Both the position numbers and the translations under genes were made by a program. Of a DNA stretch of 64,000 nucleotides, positions 21,130-33,686 are shown piece by piece; within the stretch, counting starts at the first letter, position 1; every line of letters starts with the position of its first letter. The notes below the pieces were generated by a model that saw only the letters and a list, made by a program, of their open reading frames with translations, was not told where the DNA came from and made no database searches. Source of the stretch: Ophiura sarsii (lineage: Eukaryota > Echinodermata > Ophiuroidea > Amphilepidida > Ophiuridae); the NCBI GenBank assembly GCA_035610835.1, contig CM069446.1, positions 70,727,062-70,791,061 on the forward strand, written 5' to 3'.

Positions 21130-24100
21130 TAGTCTAGCCTGCCACAATTACACCACAAGACTGATTCAGGGTTATTAGTCTAGGCTGCCACAATTACACC
21201 ACAAGACTGATTCAGGGTTATTAGTCTAGCCTGCCACAATTACACCACTGACTGATTCAGGGTTATTAGTCTAGCCTGCCACAATTACACCACAAGACTG
21301 ATTCAGGGTTATTAGACTAGCCTGCCTCAATTACACCACAAGACTGATTCAGGGTTATTAGTCTAGCCTGCCACAATTACACCACAAGACTGATTCAGAG
21401 TTTATTAGTCTAGCCTGCCACAATTACACCACAAGACTGATTCAGGGTTATTTAGTCTAGCCTGCCACAATTACACCACAAGACTGATTCAGGGTTATTA
21501 GTCTAGCCTGCCACAATTACACCACTGACTGATTCAGGGTTATTAGTCTAGCCTGCCACAATTATACCACAAGACTGATTCAGGGTTATTAGTCTAGCCT
21601 GCCACAATTACACCACAAGACTGATTCAGAGTTATTAGTCTAGCCTGCCACAATTATACCACAAGACTGATTCAGGGTTATTTAGTCTAGCCTGCCACAA
21701 TTACACCACAAGACTGATTCAGAGTTTATTAGTCTAGCCTGCCACAATTACACCACAAGACTGATTCAGGGTTATTAGTCTAGCCTGCCACAATTATACC
21801 ACAAGACTGATTCAGTGTTATTAGTCTAGCCTGCCACAATTACACCACAAGACTGATTCAGGGTTATTAGTCTAGCCTGCCACAATTACACCACAAGACT
21901 GATTCAGGGTTATTAGTCTAGCCTGCCACAATTACACCACAAGACTGATTCAGGGTTATTAGTCTAGCCTGCCACAATTACATCACAAGACTGATTCAGA
22001 GTTTATTAGTCTAGCCTGCCACAATTATACCACAAGACTGATTCAGGGTTATTTAGTCTAGCCTGCCACAATTACACCACAAGACTGATTCAGGGTTATT
22101 AGTCTAGCCTGCCACAATTACACCACAAGACTGATTCAGTGTTATTAGTCTAGCCTGCCACAATTACACCACAAGACTGATTCAGAGTTTATTAGTCTAG
22201 CCTGCCACAATTACACCACAAGACTGATTCAGGGTTATTAGTCTAGCCTGCCACAATTACACCACAAAACTGATTCATGGTTATTAGTCTAGGCTGCCAC
22301 AATTACACCACAAGACTGATTCAGGGTTATTTAGTCTAGCCTGCCACAATTACACCACAAGACTGATTCAGTGTTATTAGTCTAGCCTGCCACAATTACA
22401 CCACAAGACTGATTCAGAGTTTATTAGTCTAGCCTGCCACAATTACACCACAAGACTGATTCAGGGTTATTAGTCTAGCCTGCCACAATTACACCACAAA
22501 ACTGATTCATGGTTATTAGTCTAGCCTGCCACAATTACACCACAAGACTGATTCAGGGTTATTTAGTCTAGCCTGCCTCAATTATACCACAAGACTGATT
22601 CAGGGTTATTAGTCTAGCCTGCCACAATTACACCACAAGACTGATTCAGAGTTTATTAGTCTAGCCTGCCACAATTACACCACAAGACTGATTCAGGGTT
22701 ATTAGTCTAGCCTGCCACAATTACACCACAAGACTGATTCAGGGTTATTAGTCTAGCCTGCCACAATTACACCACAAGACTGATTCAGGGTTATTAGTCT
22801 AGCCTGCCACAATTACACCACAAGACTGATTCAGGGTTATTATTCTAGCCTGCCACAATTACACCACAAGACTGATTCAGTGTTATTAGTCTAGCCTGCC
22901 ACAATTACACCACAAGACTGATTCAGGGTTATTATTCTAGCCTGCCACAATTACACCACAAGACTGATTCAGGGTTATTAGTCTAGCCTGCCACAATTAC
23001 ACCACAAGACTGATTCAGAGTTTATTAGTCTAGCCTGCCACAATTATACCACAAGACTGATTCAGGGTTATTTAGTCTAGCCTGCCACAATTACACCACA
23101 AGACTGATTCAGGGTTATTAGTCTAGCCTGCCACAATTACACCACAAGACTGATTCAGTGTTATTAGTCTAGCCTGCCACAATTACACCACAAGACTGAT
23201 TCAGAGTGTATTAGTCTAGCCTGCCACAATTACACCACAAGACTGATTCAGGGTTATTAGTCTAGCCTGCCACAATTACACCACAAAACTGATTCATGGT
23301 TATTAGTCTAGGCTGCCACAATTACACCACAAGACTGATTCAGGGTTATTTAGTCTAGCCTGCCACAATTACACCACAAGACTGATTCAGTGTTATTAGT
23401 CTAGCCTGCCACAATTACACCACAAGACTGATTCAGAGTTTATTAGTCTAGCCTGCCACAATTACACCACAAGACTGATTCAGGGTTATTAGTCTAGCCT
23501 GCCACAATTACACCACAAAACTGATTCATGGTTATTAGTCTAGCCTGCCACAATTACACCACAAGACTGATTCAGGGTTATTTAGTCTAGCCTGCCTCAA
23601 TTATACCACAAGACTGATTCAGGGTTATTAGTCTAGCCTGCCACAATTACACCACAAGACTGATTCAGAGTTTATTAGTCTAGCCTGCCACAATTACACC
23701 ACAAGACTGATTCAGGGTTATTAGTCTAGCCTGCCACAATTACACCACAAGACTGATTCAGGGTTATTAGTCTAGCCTGCCACAATTACACCACAAGACT
23801 GATTCAGGGTTATTAGTCTAGCCTGCCACAATTACACCACAAGACTGATTCAGGGTTATTATTCTAGCCTGCCACAATTACACCACAAGACTGATTCAGT
23901 GTTATTAGTCTAGCCTGCCACAATTACACCACAAGACTGATTCAGGGTTATTATTCTAGCCTGCCACAATTACACCACAAGACTGATTCAGAGTTTATTA
24001 GTCTAGCCTGCCACAATTACACCACAAGACTGATTCAGGGTTATTATTCTAGCCTGCCACAATTACACCACAAGACTGATTCAGAGTTTATTAGTCTAGC

Positions 24101-24838
24101 CTGCCACAATTACACCACAAGACTGATTCAGGGTTATTAGTCTAGCCTGCCACAATTACACCACAAGACTGATTCAGGGTTATTAGTCTAGCCTGCCACA
24201 ATTACACCACAAGACTGATTCAGGGTTATTTAGTCTAGCCTGCCTCAATTATACCACAAGACTGATTCAGGGTTATTAGTCTAGCCTGCCACAATTACAC
24301 CACAAGACTGATTCAGAGTTTATTAGTCTAGCCTGCCACAATTACACCACAAGACTGATTCAGGGTTATTAGTCTAGCCTGCCACAATTACACCACAAGA
24401 CTGATTCAGGGTTATTAGTCTAGCCTGCCACAATTACACCACAAGACTGATTCAGGGTTATTTAGTCTAGCCTGCCTCAATTATACCACAAGACTGATTC
24501 AGGGTTATTAGTCTAGCCTGCCACAATTACACCACAAGACTGATTCAGAGTTATTAGTCTAGCCTGCCACAATTACACCACAAGACTGATTCAGGGTTAT
24601 TAGTCTAGCCTGCCACAATTACACCACAAGACTGATTCAGGGTTATTAGTCTAGCCTGCCACAATTACACCACAAGACTGATTCAGGGTTATTTAGTCTA
24701 GCCTGCCTCAATTATACCACAAGACTGATTCAGGGTTATTAGTCTAGCCTGCCACAATTACACCACAAGACTGATTCAGAGTTATTAGTCTAGCCTGCCA
24801 CAATTACACCACAAGACTGATTCAGGGTTATTAGTCTA
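21130..24838. repeat. 46-bp minisatellite, about 80 copies, with higher-order repeats
   Basis: The unit is tagtctagcctgccacaatt followed by acaccacaagactgattcag and ggttat. Variants include one-base-longer units (gagtttattag, gttatttag), one-base-shorter units (caccactgactg) and point variants (cacaaaactgattcatgg, cctgcctcaattatacc). Variant patterns repeat with a 1019-base period (22 units): cacaaaact occurs at 22266/23285 and 22498/23517. Near the end there is a ~232-base period (cctcaattata at 24242, 24474, 24705). Every forward frame is closed by the recurrent TAG. Confidence 0.97.
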
Positions 24839-24950
24839 GGGTTGCTGTGGTATTTTGGGGCGTCATCAGAGTCAAACAAAACAAAAAGCCAAACGGAACC
24901 CAACTTTTATCTTGTTTGTTTGTTGTTCTATTTTGTTTCTTCTATTTCAG

Positions 24951-25009
24951 CTTGTCAAATTATGCAATGTCATGGTGGAGGCTGGGAAGGCATATAACTC
25001 CACGTTTGG
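24951..25009 (+). CDS. ACAP2: ACAP-family Arf-GAP, exon 3
   Basis: The exon lies between a strong pyrimidine-rich acceptor (tttcttctatttcag) and donor gtaagt. It encodes LVKLCNVMVEAGKAYNSTF plus two bases of a glycine codon. This matches the end of BAR helix 1 in ACAP proteins, where LVKLC directly follows the KLEK/KLDK of exon 2. It enters in phase 0 and leaves in phase 2. It lies only 112 bases past the 46-bp minisatellite. Confidence 0.93.
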
Positions 25010-25142
25010 GTAAGTGTGTGTTCTCAATATAGTCAAAATAACGTCATGGGTGTCAGCTGTCAATTCCTCTGAAAACCCTAGTTATTCCCCAACCCTTTTA
25101 TATTCTGACCAACAGGGCTGGAAATGCTTGTTTCCCAGCAGA

Positions 25143-25425
25143 CGACGATGGTCACACGAATCCTAAATTTTGAATTCGTATTGGAATAACACGTAATCGC
25201 GAATGTTAATCTTATCATTTTGAAAAATTCATCATAATTGGAAGAATTTTTTTCCAATCCAAAACCGTTGGAGTTGGATAACCAACTCCATTGTAAATGC
25301 TATTTTTTAAAATTATTTCCATCGTTAACCGGGCGATGACTGTTAAAAATATTTCAAAATGGCGCACTCCCGTTGCCATATTGGAACGATGAAATCGTGT
25401 GACCATCGTCCTCTGTTTCTCAGGA
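25143..25425. repeat. Foldback repeat in intron 3
   Basis: gacgatggtcacacgaat at 25145 pairs with aaatcgtgtgaccatcgtcc near 25391. The arms are imperfect. Confidence 0.6.
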
Positions 25426-25693
25426 AGCAAACTACCCATCTCAGAAAGTAAGGCCAGATTTCCTTCCATTTTTCATGTATTTCTTTATGTGTAAAAGCAA
25501 AATTTCCCTCCAAATAATAACATTTCCCGGGAAAGAGCTTCCTGAATTCGACATTTTTTTCCAGGTCTGCTGACCAAGTTCTCCTGCAAATTGATTCCCA
25601 CTCAATTGCCCCATCTGATTTAGAAAATAGAAAGAAAAACACATGGTCAATTTTTAACTTTCAACCCAGGCCTAGAATTTGGGCTACTCACTA

Positions 25694-25900
25694 ACTGTAA
25701 AAGTGTTAATTTCGCGCGATTGCATTTTTCGCATTTTGTTGATTATCAGCCATTTCGCTTGTTTTAAATTCACCATTTGAAATCTCATTACATAGACTTA
25801 TACACAAAATAAATATATTTGTGTGATTTATTTTCGCGGTAGCTTCTTGGAGTGCAAAAGTGTGAAAATTAATTTAGCGTGAACATTTCCACATTTACAG
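25694..25900. mobile_element. tactgtaaa-family MITE (TA-flanked)
   Basis: aactgtaaaagtgttaattt at the left and ccacatttacagta at the right are inverted. Relatives lie at 43385-43572, 58137-58326 and 58825-59026. Confidence 0.7.
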
Positions 25901-26407
25901 TATTTGGTTTTATGCGCCATCCTGGTTCTCAGAATTAGGACCCTGAGGTCGGTATGCACAATCCAAAAACAAGTTAGACCAGGTCTAACTATAAATCTTG
26001 TCTAAACGGGGAATAGTCCTTCTAGAAACACGGGTTTTATTCTTTTACATCCTGGTTTAATGCCTATAGAACAAAGTCCAAAAATAAATTTGAAGTCACT
26101 TAATTTCCCATTTAGCATAGCTATTTTTTCTGTACAAAAAAAAGCATAAAGCATAGGATATAAACAATATCTACATGTCTGCCAATATTTAGTACAGCTG
26201 GTTCCCTTTTCAGTTTGATATTTACCTGTTTTTATACATTGGTTTCTGGTTGCATCTAGGTCTACCATAGTACTTCCCATATGAGTGCTACTTTAGAAAA
26301 GGATGTTTATTTATTTAAATGCACCCTCTCCACTCTAATTGACAAGAAGAAAGTAATGTCAATGCGTCTAACCCTAAATAAAATGCACGAGGGCCTGGGC
26401 TTTTGTA

Positions 26408-26735
26408 TGCTGGTTCCCTGCACCCTGGATCTCTGCACAAACTCATTCATAGATGCAGGTACAGGCTTGTCCATCCCAACTGATAATCAACTCTATACCA
26501 CATTACGTTGTCGCTCTGTTAGGACATACAGGAATCAACACAAGTTGTAGTTAAGGTGACACATCGAATACCGAATGCTTTGTTACGCGGCTATGGCGCA
26601 GACACACTGTATTTTGTGCCAATCAGCGAATTTGTTATTGTTCCTTAGCGTGATACTGGCATTGACCAAATTTGATGTGGTGTACCTGCATCTATGGATG
26701 AGTTGTGTGGAGCCCATTGATGCAGGGAACCAGCA
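26408..26735. mobile_element. TA-flanked MITE, 328 bp
   Basis: tgctggttccctgca at the left and tgcagggaaccagca at the right are perfect 15-base inverted repeats, flanked by TA on both sides. The remaining intron 3 sequence (25901-26407, 26736-27053) shows nothing recognisable. Confidence 0.85.
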
Positions 26736-27053
26736 TAGGATTTTTTTGTTGGTATAACACTTTCAGGATAGAAAGATGGGAAACATTATGATTGAAAGAA
26801 GGATATCCCTTTATTTGCAGAAGAAGTTCATTACAGCAGATTGCGAGAATTCAGTTAGATTCTTGCAAAGAATTTATGCAAGAATTTGTTTTCTTGCAAC
26901 TCTACTGGCGGTCCCCAGCGCAGGCGAAAAGTATCTTTACCAAAAAATGTGACCCGTTTTTCTCCCCTGATAGTGATAGTTTAATTGTCAGGGTTATAAA
27001 TAATCATATTATTTTGTATTTCTGTACTTTGCTCTTGATCCATATAAATTCAG

Positions 27054-27114
27054 ATCTTTCATCAACGGCATCAAAGACCTCAACAGATACTTCAAAGATG
27101 ACAATTTGGTTCAG
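27054..27114 (+). CDS. ACAP2: ACAP-family Arf-GAP, exon 4
   Basis: The acceptor is ataaattcag and the donor gtaggt. With the two bases from exon 3 it encodes GSFINGIKDLNRYFKDDNLVQ, matching the ACAP BAR segment F..GI.DL with an acidic linker. It enters in phase 2 and leaves in phase 0. A 14-kb intron follows, with the duplicated block inside it. Confidence 0.93.
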
Positions 27115-27438
27115 GTAGGTGTATCAGATATTTGACCTTTAACCTCTAACACCTTATAGCCATTATTTATTCTCTTACAGTGACTTTCATTGGTTGCTTA
27201 TTTCCACCCAATTAGTGTCCAGAAATGGGCACTCTGACCTCTAAGAGACACCATGGAAGCATCACATTTTTAATAGATATTTGTAAATGTCAAATCAGAT
27301 CTGAGAACCTCTATTTTCATATGGGGAGGGAGGAGGGGATAATTAAGTCCTTCTCAATCTGAAAGGCCTGTAATTACAACATTAACCCTAACACTCCCGG
27401 TGGATTTTCCAAGCAAAAAAAGCACACACAACAAGAGG

Positions 27439-27512
27439 TGCCACGCCGGGGGGTTTGAACCCACGACCTCTCGGTTGACAGGCGAACGCTCTACCAACTG
27501 AGCCACGGGGGA
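27439..27512 (-). pseudogene. tRNA-like sequence (GTC anticodon position), pseudogene or SINE head
   Basis: On the minus strand it has an A box (tggctcagttggtagagc), an anticodon loop ctgtcaa and a B box (gggttcaaaccc). D and T arms form, but the acceptor stem has two mismatches, and the anticodon stem and T stem one each. A T7 run about 30 bases downstream could terminate RNA polymerase III. The D arm does not look like a normal animal tRNA-Asp, so a working gene is unlikely. Confidence 0.7.
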
Positions 27513-27852
27513 AGCTATGCTAGGCGAGTGTACACTCGCCCAGCTATGTAGCCCAGGGCCATTATTTCACCCAAAAACCTCAGCGGAAATGGGATTTCAT
27601 GGGGTACGGGGCTGTTGGGTTAAGGCCCATGGTGAAATCCGGAATAAAACTATCGGGGGAGGGGGGGGGGGGGGGGGGGGGGGGAGAAATGGGTGGAATT
27701 TAGCAGGGGAAACAGGTCCCACCAGATGCAGAATGCAAAAATCTGTAACATACAAAGTCTGTCTTGAAAGATACTGAGTACATGAAAAACTTTTAAACCG
27801 ATTTATAATTTTAATCCTTTGAGAATGACAAAACAGAACCCATGTGATATCT

Positions 27853-28181
27853 AAGGCCAAAAGAAAATTAGTAATGTTGTCCTCCACAGCTTTCAGAGAG
27901 GAGGGGTGGGCGGGCGGATTTTTTTCTTTTTTCTTATACCAGCGGAAGCTCAAAGTTCAGCCAATAAGAAGTTGAAATCACTCTAAGAGTCGCACATATA
28001 TGTTATAAACACTTAATTTAATATTCAATGCCATGTAAACTGTTTTTAAAAAAAATCTGAAAAAAAAAATCTGTTTTTTTTAATTAAAAATCTGAAAAAA
28101 ATCTGAAAAAACAAAATCGGAACGGCCCTAAATCTGACGAGCGGGCGGTCGAGGACAACATTACAAATTTTGTTTGGCCTA
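27853..28181. mobile_element. ttgtcctc-TIR MITE, 329 bp, full length
   Basis: aaggccaaaagaaaatta and gtaatgttgtcctc at the left pair with gaggacaacattac and aaattttgtttggcct at the right, giving ~30-base TIRs. The interior matches 33410-33670 and 44695-44930 (gcttccgctggtat, aatggcattgaatattaa), here reversed. Confidence 0.85.
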
Positions 28182-28481
28182 ATGGGTCACATATCAACCA
28201 ATGTTTTGATGGAATTATTTTTGCGAAACCCTTCTGATTCCTTTTCCTATCGTGCAGAATTTAAATATTTACGCTTTCCAGTGGACCGAATCGATTGCAC
28301 TTTACATCAGAAATATTTCAGGAAAAGAAATGTTTTGAAATCGGAGTCTCATATCTCTAATAAACAATACATTCCTTGAAGGGTTAAAGGACTTTTAGAC
28401 TGAATACCCATCATCAGCCTCAACATAAATCGTATCCATGCCAGTGATTGGCACAGTTAATCCTACCCCCCCCCCCCCCCA

Positions 28482-28744
28482 TGCTAAAAAGTGCTACTTC
28501 TAGGCCTATCTCCAAGCGCCTGTGCGAACAGTTTTTGATGACGTAATCAACTAAGCCTATATAGTGAGCGCGGTATACTATATGCAAACAAGTAACTGAG
28601 GGTCGTGGCTTATAGAAGGTAGGCCTAAGGGCCGACATCCAGAGTCCCCGGATCTATTCCCGGCCTGTCCCCGGCAATTTACTTGCTGTATTCTCTTCTA
28701 AAATTGTGATCCCTAACCCTGCCCTAACCAGGGTTAGGGTTATT
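28482..28744 (+). repeat. tRNA-like SINE relative, copy 1 of a pair
   Basis: It shares gatgacgta, gtcaac/atcaac, cctatata, gagcgcggtatact, gaggg and cgtggctta with 28910-29173 in the same order, ending accagggttagggtta. The tRNA-like promoter region is decayed here (deletion in the A box). Confidence 0.65.
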
Positions 28745-28909
28745 ACGTACTACATAGGATGTACCAGTGTTTCCATTTTCCAGGAAATTACCAGAATTTC
28801 AGGAAATTATGGTTGTTTTTGGGAAATGAAATAATTCCAGGTAATTTTGGGTAATCCAGGAATTTTCAAAAATGTGCGATCATTTATATCTTAACCCTAA
28901 CCCACCTGA

Positions 28910-29173
28910 GTGCTAAAAGATGCTAATCCAAAGTCCCTCTCCAAACGCATGCGCCTTCGGTTTTCGATGACGTAGTCAACCGAGCCTATATAATGAGCGC
29001 GGTATACTGCACGAATGTGTAGCTGAGGGCCGTGGCTTAGTGGTTGGAAGGTGGGGCTTGAGAACGGAGGGTCCCTGGATCGAATCCCGGCAAGTTCCCG
29101 GAGATTTAGTTGGTGTTTTTTCCTTGAAAATTGTGATCCCGGTCAAAAATCCTAAACCGGGGTTAGGGTTATG
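28910..29173 (+). mobile_element. tRNA-derived SINE, copy 2 of a pair
   Basis: gccgtggcttagtggttgg (A-box-like, about 29030) and ggatcgaatcccgg (B box, about 29078) are spaced as in a tRNA with a long variable arm. It is tandem with the copy about 430 bases upstream. Confidence 0.65.
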
Positions 29174-30469
29174 AGAAGAGAGAACTATCTCCCCTCTGTA
29201 TTCTTGTTTCATTCAAGTTTGGTGCCCTGTAAAATATTATAACACTTGCTAACCTGAGTCGACAATCAACTCTTAGTCCATTTTGCTTTTTCAAAACACA
29301 TAATATGAGCCCTCTTTGTAGACCATTCATTAATCAACTTAACCCTACTCCCATAAATTTCATTTTTTTACGATGCCAATTCCGGAATTTCTCTCATGAA
29401 TTATATCCTTGCCATGCTTTGGACCTCCATAAAGTTTGTTATCAATTTGTTATCCAACCAAAAATAGCACGGATAGCAATTTTAAAGACTTCAGGAAATC
29501 CCGTCAAATTCCAGGATTTTTTTTTTGAGGTGTGGAAGGACTGGGATGTACAATGTGTAGTGTTTGAAAGGTTTAAATTTACCAGTCAAGTGAATAGAAA
29601 GTTTACCAAAGTTAGACAAGAAAAAGATGAATGAATCAATTTGTTTCTAATTCTATTTCACATGCGCGCATATTTGCTTTTAACTAAGTTTTTGTAAATG
29701 TTTGTTTTTCATACATACATATACATAATCTTTATTTATCCACGATACATAGGTCAACTTTACAGCTGTACCAACAGACGTTGATTTTTACAAACAATCA
29801 TTTTAATTGTTTAAATCATTTTTACAAATCAACTTGTTTTACATTATTTTATAGTAATTTTTATCAGAAAATAAAAATCCTATCTGCGTAGAGTAGAGAC
29901 ATTAAAACCCTCAATTTTAAGCAACAACTAGAAGCATATATTATAGCTTGTAAACTTTAAAAGGAAGATAATAGATCCACTCTTTTCTTGATAGAGGCTG
30001 AGACATGTAAGAAAGCAATTACAACTCGGGGGGGGGGGGGGGAGGGGAAGGGGGAGGGGGAGAGGGTACTCAAATTATTTTGTGAGAGGGATGTTTGGCC
30101 GAAGGTTTAAAACCCCGTACCTACAACAATAAGACCCACTTAGTATTTTCTAACCCAAATGGGATCTGTGCCTTATGGATTTTCTTGACCGCCCCCCCCC
30201 CTTTTTTTTGCTGTTGAGATTATATGAAATAGTACATAACTTTTTAAGTTGTGATGTAGTTTCTTTTCATGTTTGGTTACAACTTGAACTAGAAAAAACA
30301 AATGTATCACAATTTTGCCCCTGACTGTGAATGTGTGCACGCAAAAGACATACCTTTGCATGCAAATTGCGATGCGATACAGGACATTTTGTTGACTAGA
30401 TAGTAGGTACATGTACATCCCTCTTTACCATATATGTGAGTACCCCCTTCCTGTAGGCAATAATGGCAA

Positions 30470-31400
30470 GCCATCATGTGTAACACATCTATCACCCATG
30501 TCATCTTGGTATGTGCATGCATGCAAGAGAGGAGGGAGGTTGACAAAGATGAAATAGCTTAGCAACCAAGAATTGTAGTTTGTCCGAGAAAAAAAACCCA
30601 CCCCAAATAAGAATTAACCCTGCAGTTATTTGTGATACCCCTCCCCATTTATAAGCAATACAAGTCATCATGTGTAACCCATCTATCACCCATGTCATCT
30701 TAGTATGTGCATGCATGTGAGAGAGGGTGGATGTTGATAGAGATGAAATAGCTTTGCAACCAAGAGTAGAATTGTAGTGTCCGAGAAAAAACACCCCACC
30801 CCAAATAAGAATTAACCCTGCATTTATTTGTGATACCCCTCCCTATAAGCAATACAAGTCATCATGTGGTAACCCATCTATCACCCATGTAATGTTAGTA
30901 TGTACATGCATGTGAGAGAGGGTGGATGTTGACAGAGATGAAATAGCTTTGCAACCAAGAGTAGAATTGTAGTGTCCGAGAAAAAACACCCCACCCCAAA
31001 TAAGAATTAACCCTGCATTTATTTGTGATACCCCTCCCAATAAGCAATACAAGTTATCATGTGGTAACCCATCTATCACCCATGTAATGTTAGTATGTAC
31101 ATGCATGTGAGAGAGGGTGGATGTTGACAGAGATGAAATAGCTTTGCAACCAAGAGTAGAATTGTAGTGTCCGAGAAAAAACACCCCACCCCAAATAAGA
31201 ATTAACCCTGCATTTATTTGTGATACCCCTCCCCATAAGCAATACAAGTCATCATGTGGTAACCCATCTATCACCCATGTAATGTTAGTATGTACATGCA
31301 TGTGAGAGAGGGTGGATGTTGACAGAGATGAAATAGCTTATAGCAACCAAGAGTAGAATTATAGAAAAAACCTCACCCCAAATAAGAATTAACCCTGCAG
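30470..31400. repeat. Minisatellite, ~195-bp unit, about 5 copies
   Basis: acccatcta recurs at about 30677, 30872, 31067 and 31262, with the same unit as 1240-2090. Three central units are nearly identical, which suggests recent expansion in this copy. Confidence 0.9.
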
Positions 31401-31402
31401 TT

Positions 31403-31991
31403 CTCCTGTAATCTGGAAAAACCTAGAACATGTAAGTCTGTTGAACGCAAATTTGAGAAAACAAAAGGAAAACTGTTCCCACATTTTTTGCCGACTAGGT
31501 TTTTCCCATTGGGTTTTTCCATACTAGGTTCTTTCAGATGAAAAACTGCCGACAGGGAAGAGTTTCACACACTTTAACTTGATAAACTGAAGGGGAAAAA
31601 CCTATTAAGTCCAAATATGGGTCTAACTCAATTTTCACACCAAAATTTGACTTACCGTATTATCCCTATTAAGCGCCCATGTCCTTATAAGCGCCCACCC
31701 CTCTTTTTCCCAATGACTGCCAAAAAGTAACACCTAATAAGCGCCCATCTGCAGCTCAAAATAGAGCATGAAAGTAGCGTCCTAGTCCGAAAGTCCCGGC
31801 ATCAACAACATTGGCGATCCACGTATCAGCGGGCTGTGCATCAAAATATGGATACAATTTGACAAGTTTCCACGATAAACGACTTTAAAAAAAGTAACTT
31901 AATAAGCGCCCATCCTAAATGACTTTACTAAGAGCCCTGAGCGCTTAATAGGGATAATACGGTACTAGGTTTTTCGAGATTTATACAGGAG
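31403..31991. mobile_element. TIR MITE with a nested 312-bp MITE
   Basis: ctcctgtaatctggaaaaac at the left pairs with ttatacaggag at the right. A relative without the nested insert is at 54919-55251. It is absent from copy 1 of the duplicated block. Confidence 0.82.
31653..31964. mobile_element. TA-type MITE nested in the previous element
   Basis: taccgtattatccctattaa continues to gcgc; its perfect complement ends cggta at 31964. The word taagcgccca recurs four times inside. The uninterrupted sequence in the 54919 relative (tgacttgctacgtttt) supports the insertion point. Confidence 0.9.
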
Positions 31992-33089
31992 AGTTATTTG
32001 TGTTACCTCTCCCCATTTATAAGCAATACAAGCCATCATGCGTAACCCATGTATCAGTCTAGCATCACCCATGTCATCGTGGTATGCATGAAGAGGAGGG
32101 AGGTTGACAAAGATTCACAAGCAACCAAGAGTAGAATTATAGTGTGTCTCAAAAAGAAACCCAAATATACATTTAATTGAGATTAAACCGCACAGTTTAT
32201 AGATGTAAGTCAACTGTTATCAACAAAAGTTAAGGGTTAGGTACACAACGTTTCATTTCCGTTATATCATTTCTTTATTAGTGTAAGCGATTTTAAAGGC
32301 TATAGAAAGCAAATTCTAGCAATGCTCACATGTTTAGAAATGTGGGTGTATAATAAAATAGATAAATAAATAATTAAATAAATAAAGGAATAACTAAATA
32401 ATCTGTATCTACATACAGTATACACATAAATACATACGTAAATAAATAAGATATAAAAATGAAAAAGCATTAGGGATTGATTTGATTTTGTAGCAGCTCA
32501 ACCTGTCTATAATATGTGAGTACTCCCAACAGATGCATATATATTTCCATAATTTGAAGAGATGTTCACATTTTCATCCGTGGAGGAATGTTAAAAGGAA
32601 TTGACTTTGCCAGATGATAGACTATAGGCCGTATGAAACATATGATATGTTTGTTGTGGGGACTTTTTAAGAAAATTAAGGAAAAAGGCAATCCTGGCCA
32701 GTGGCGGCGCTACAGGGGGGCATCCCCCAAACAAATGTTGCCCCCCCCACACTTCCCCCCCCCCCCCACAAAAAAAAAGAAAATTCAATTGAGTTAAAAT
32801 GAGAACAAAATGGACAATTTTAGCATGAAAAGGCACTTTTTTCTGAGCTTAATGAATGTGCATTTTCTTACCAAATTAGGTTAAACTAGACCAAATATTG
32901 GCAATTTTAGCATAAAATAGATAAATTTTGTGCGCAAGCGTGCATTTTCATACCAAATTTGTTAGAATTAGATCAAATTGGACAAATTGGCATGCTTCGG
33001 GCGCATCATTTTTTTGTGCCCCCCCCCCTAAAAAAATTCTTGCCCTCTTTTTGCCCCTCCCCCCAAAAATATGATGCTGGCTTATCCTT

Positions 33090-33190
33090 GCTATTACTAT
33101 TTTCGATCTTATTCGTTACTTTTGTTACTTTTTGTTACTTTTTGTTTCTTTTTGTTTCTTTTTCTTTCTTTTTGTTACTTTTTGTTAAGG
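33090..33190. repeat. T-rich simple repeat (ctttttgtta-type)
   Basis: Units such as gttactttttgttacttttt are repeated about eight times with drift. Absent from copy 1 of the duplicated block. Confidence 0.8.
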
Positions 33191-33384
33191 TAATGAAATA
33201 AAACCCCTCGTTCTTCAGGCGGATGGACCTCTCTAAGGGTGATGAGTGGGTCAATTACTTTATCCGTACCGGATTGTAGATGTAACATAATTGAACAGTT
33301 ATTACTGTGTAAGAGTGCAATGCCACAAAAGCATCTACCAACCCAAATGTTATATGGTTCCATACCAAACAGTGGTGCTCTACA

Positions 33385-33686
33385 AGGCCAAATTTTGTTG
33401 TTGTTATGTTGTCCTCGACCGCCCGCTGTCAGATTTAGATTTAGGGCCGCTCCGATTGTTTTAAAAAAAAGAAAGATTTTCTTCTTTAAACAGTTTAAAT
33501 GGCATTGAATATTAAACTAAGTGTTTATAACATATGTGCGACTCTTAGTGTGATTTCAACTTCTTGTTGGCTGAACTTTGAGCTTCCGCTGGTAGAAGAA
33601 AATTAAAAATTAAAAAAAGAAAATCTGCCTGCCCGCCCCTCCTCTATGAGAGCTCTGGAGGACAACCAAACAATTTTTTGTTGCCC
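33385..33686. mobile_element. ttgtcctc-TIR MITE with an empty site in copy 1
   Basis: It runs from aggccaaattttgttg, with ttgtcctcgaccgcccgc, to gaggacaaccaaacaatt and ttgttgccc. The same locus in copy 1 (3144-3156) reads ccctacaatgtacatg without it. Confidence 0.87.

Noticed and set aside
21130..24838. Regular repeats resembling a CRISPR array
   Set aside because: The units are contiguous with no unique spacers, the host is a eukaryote, and this is a minisatellite.
25343..25642. 99-residue minus-strand frame in intron 3
   Set aside because: No recognisable motif; it overlaps a foldback repeat and has no supporting context.
30843..31301. 152-residue minus-strand frame with internal repeats
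   Set aside because: It merely translates the ~195-bp minisatellite, whose period happens to be divisible by three; no start context or family match.
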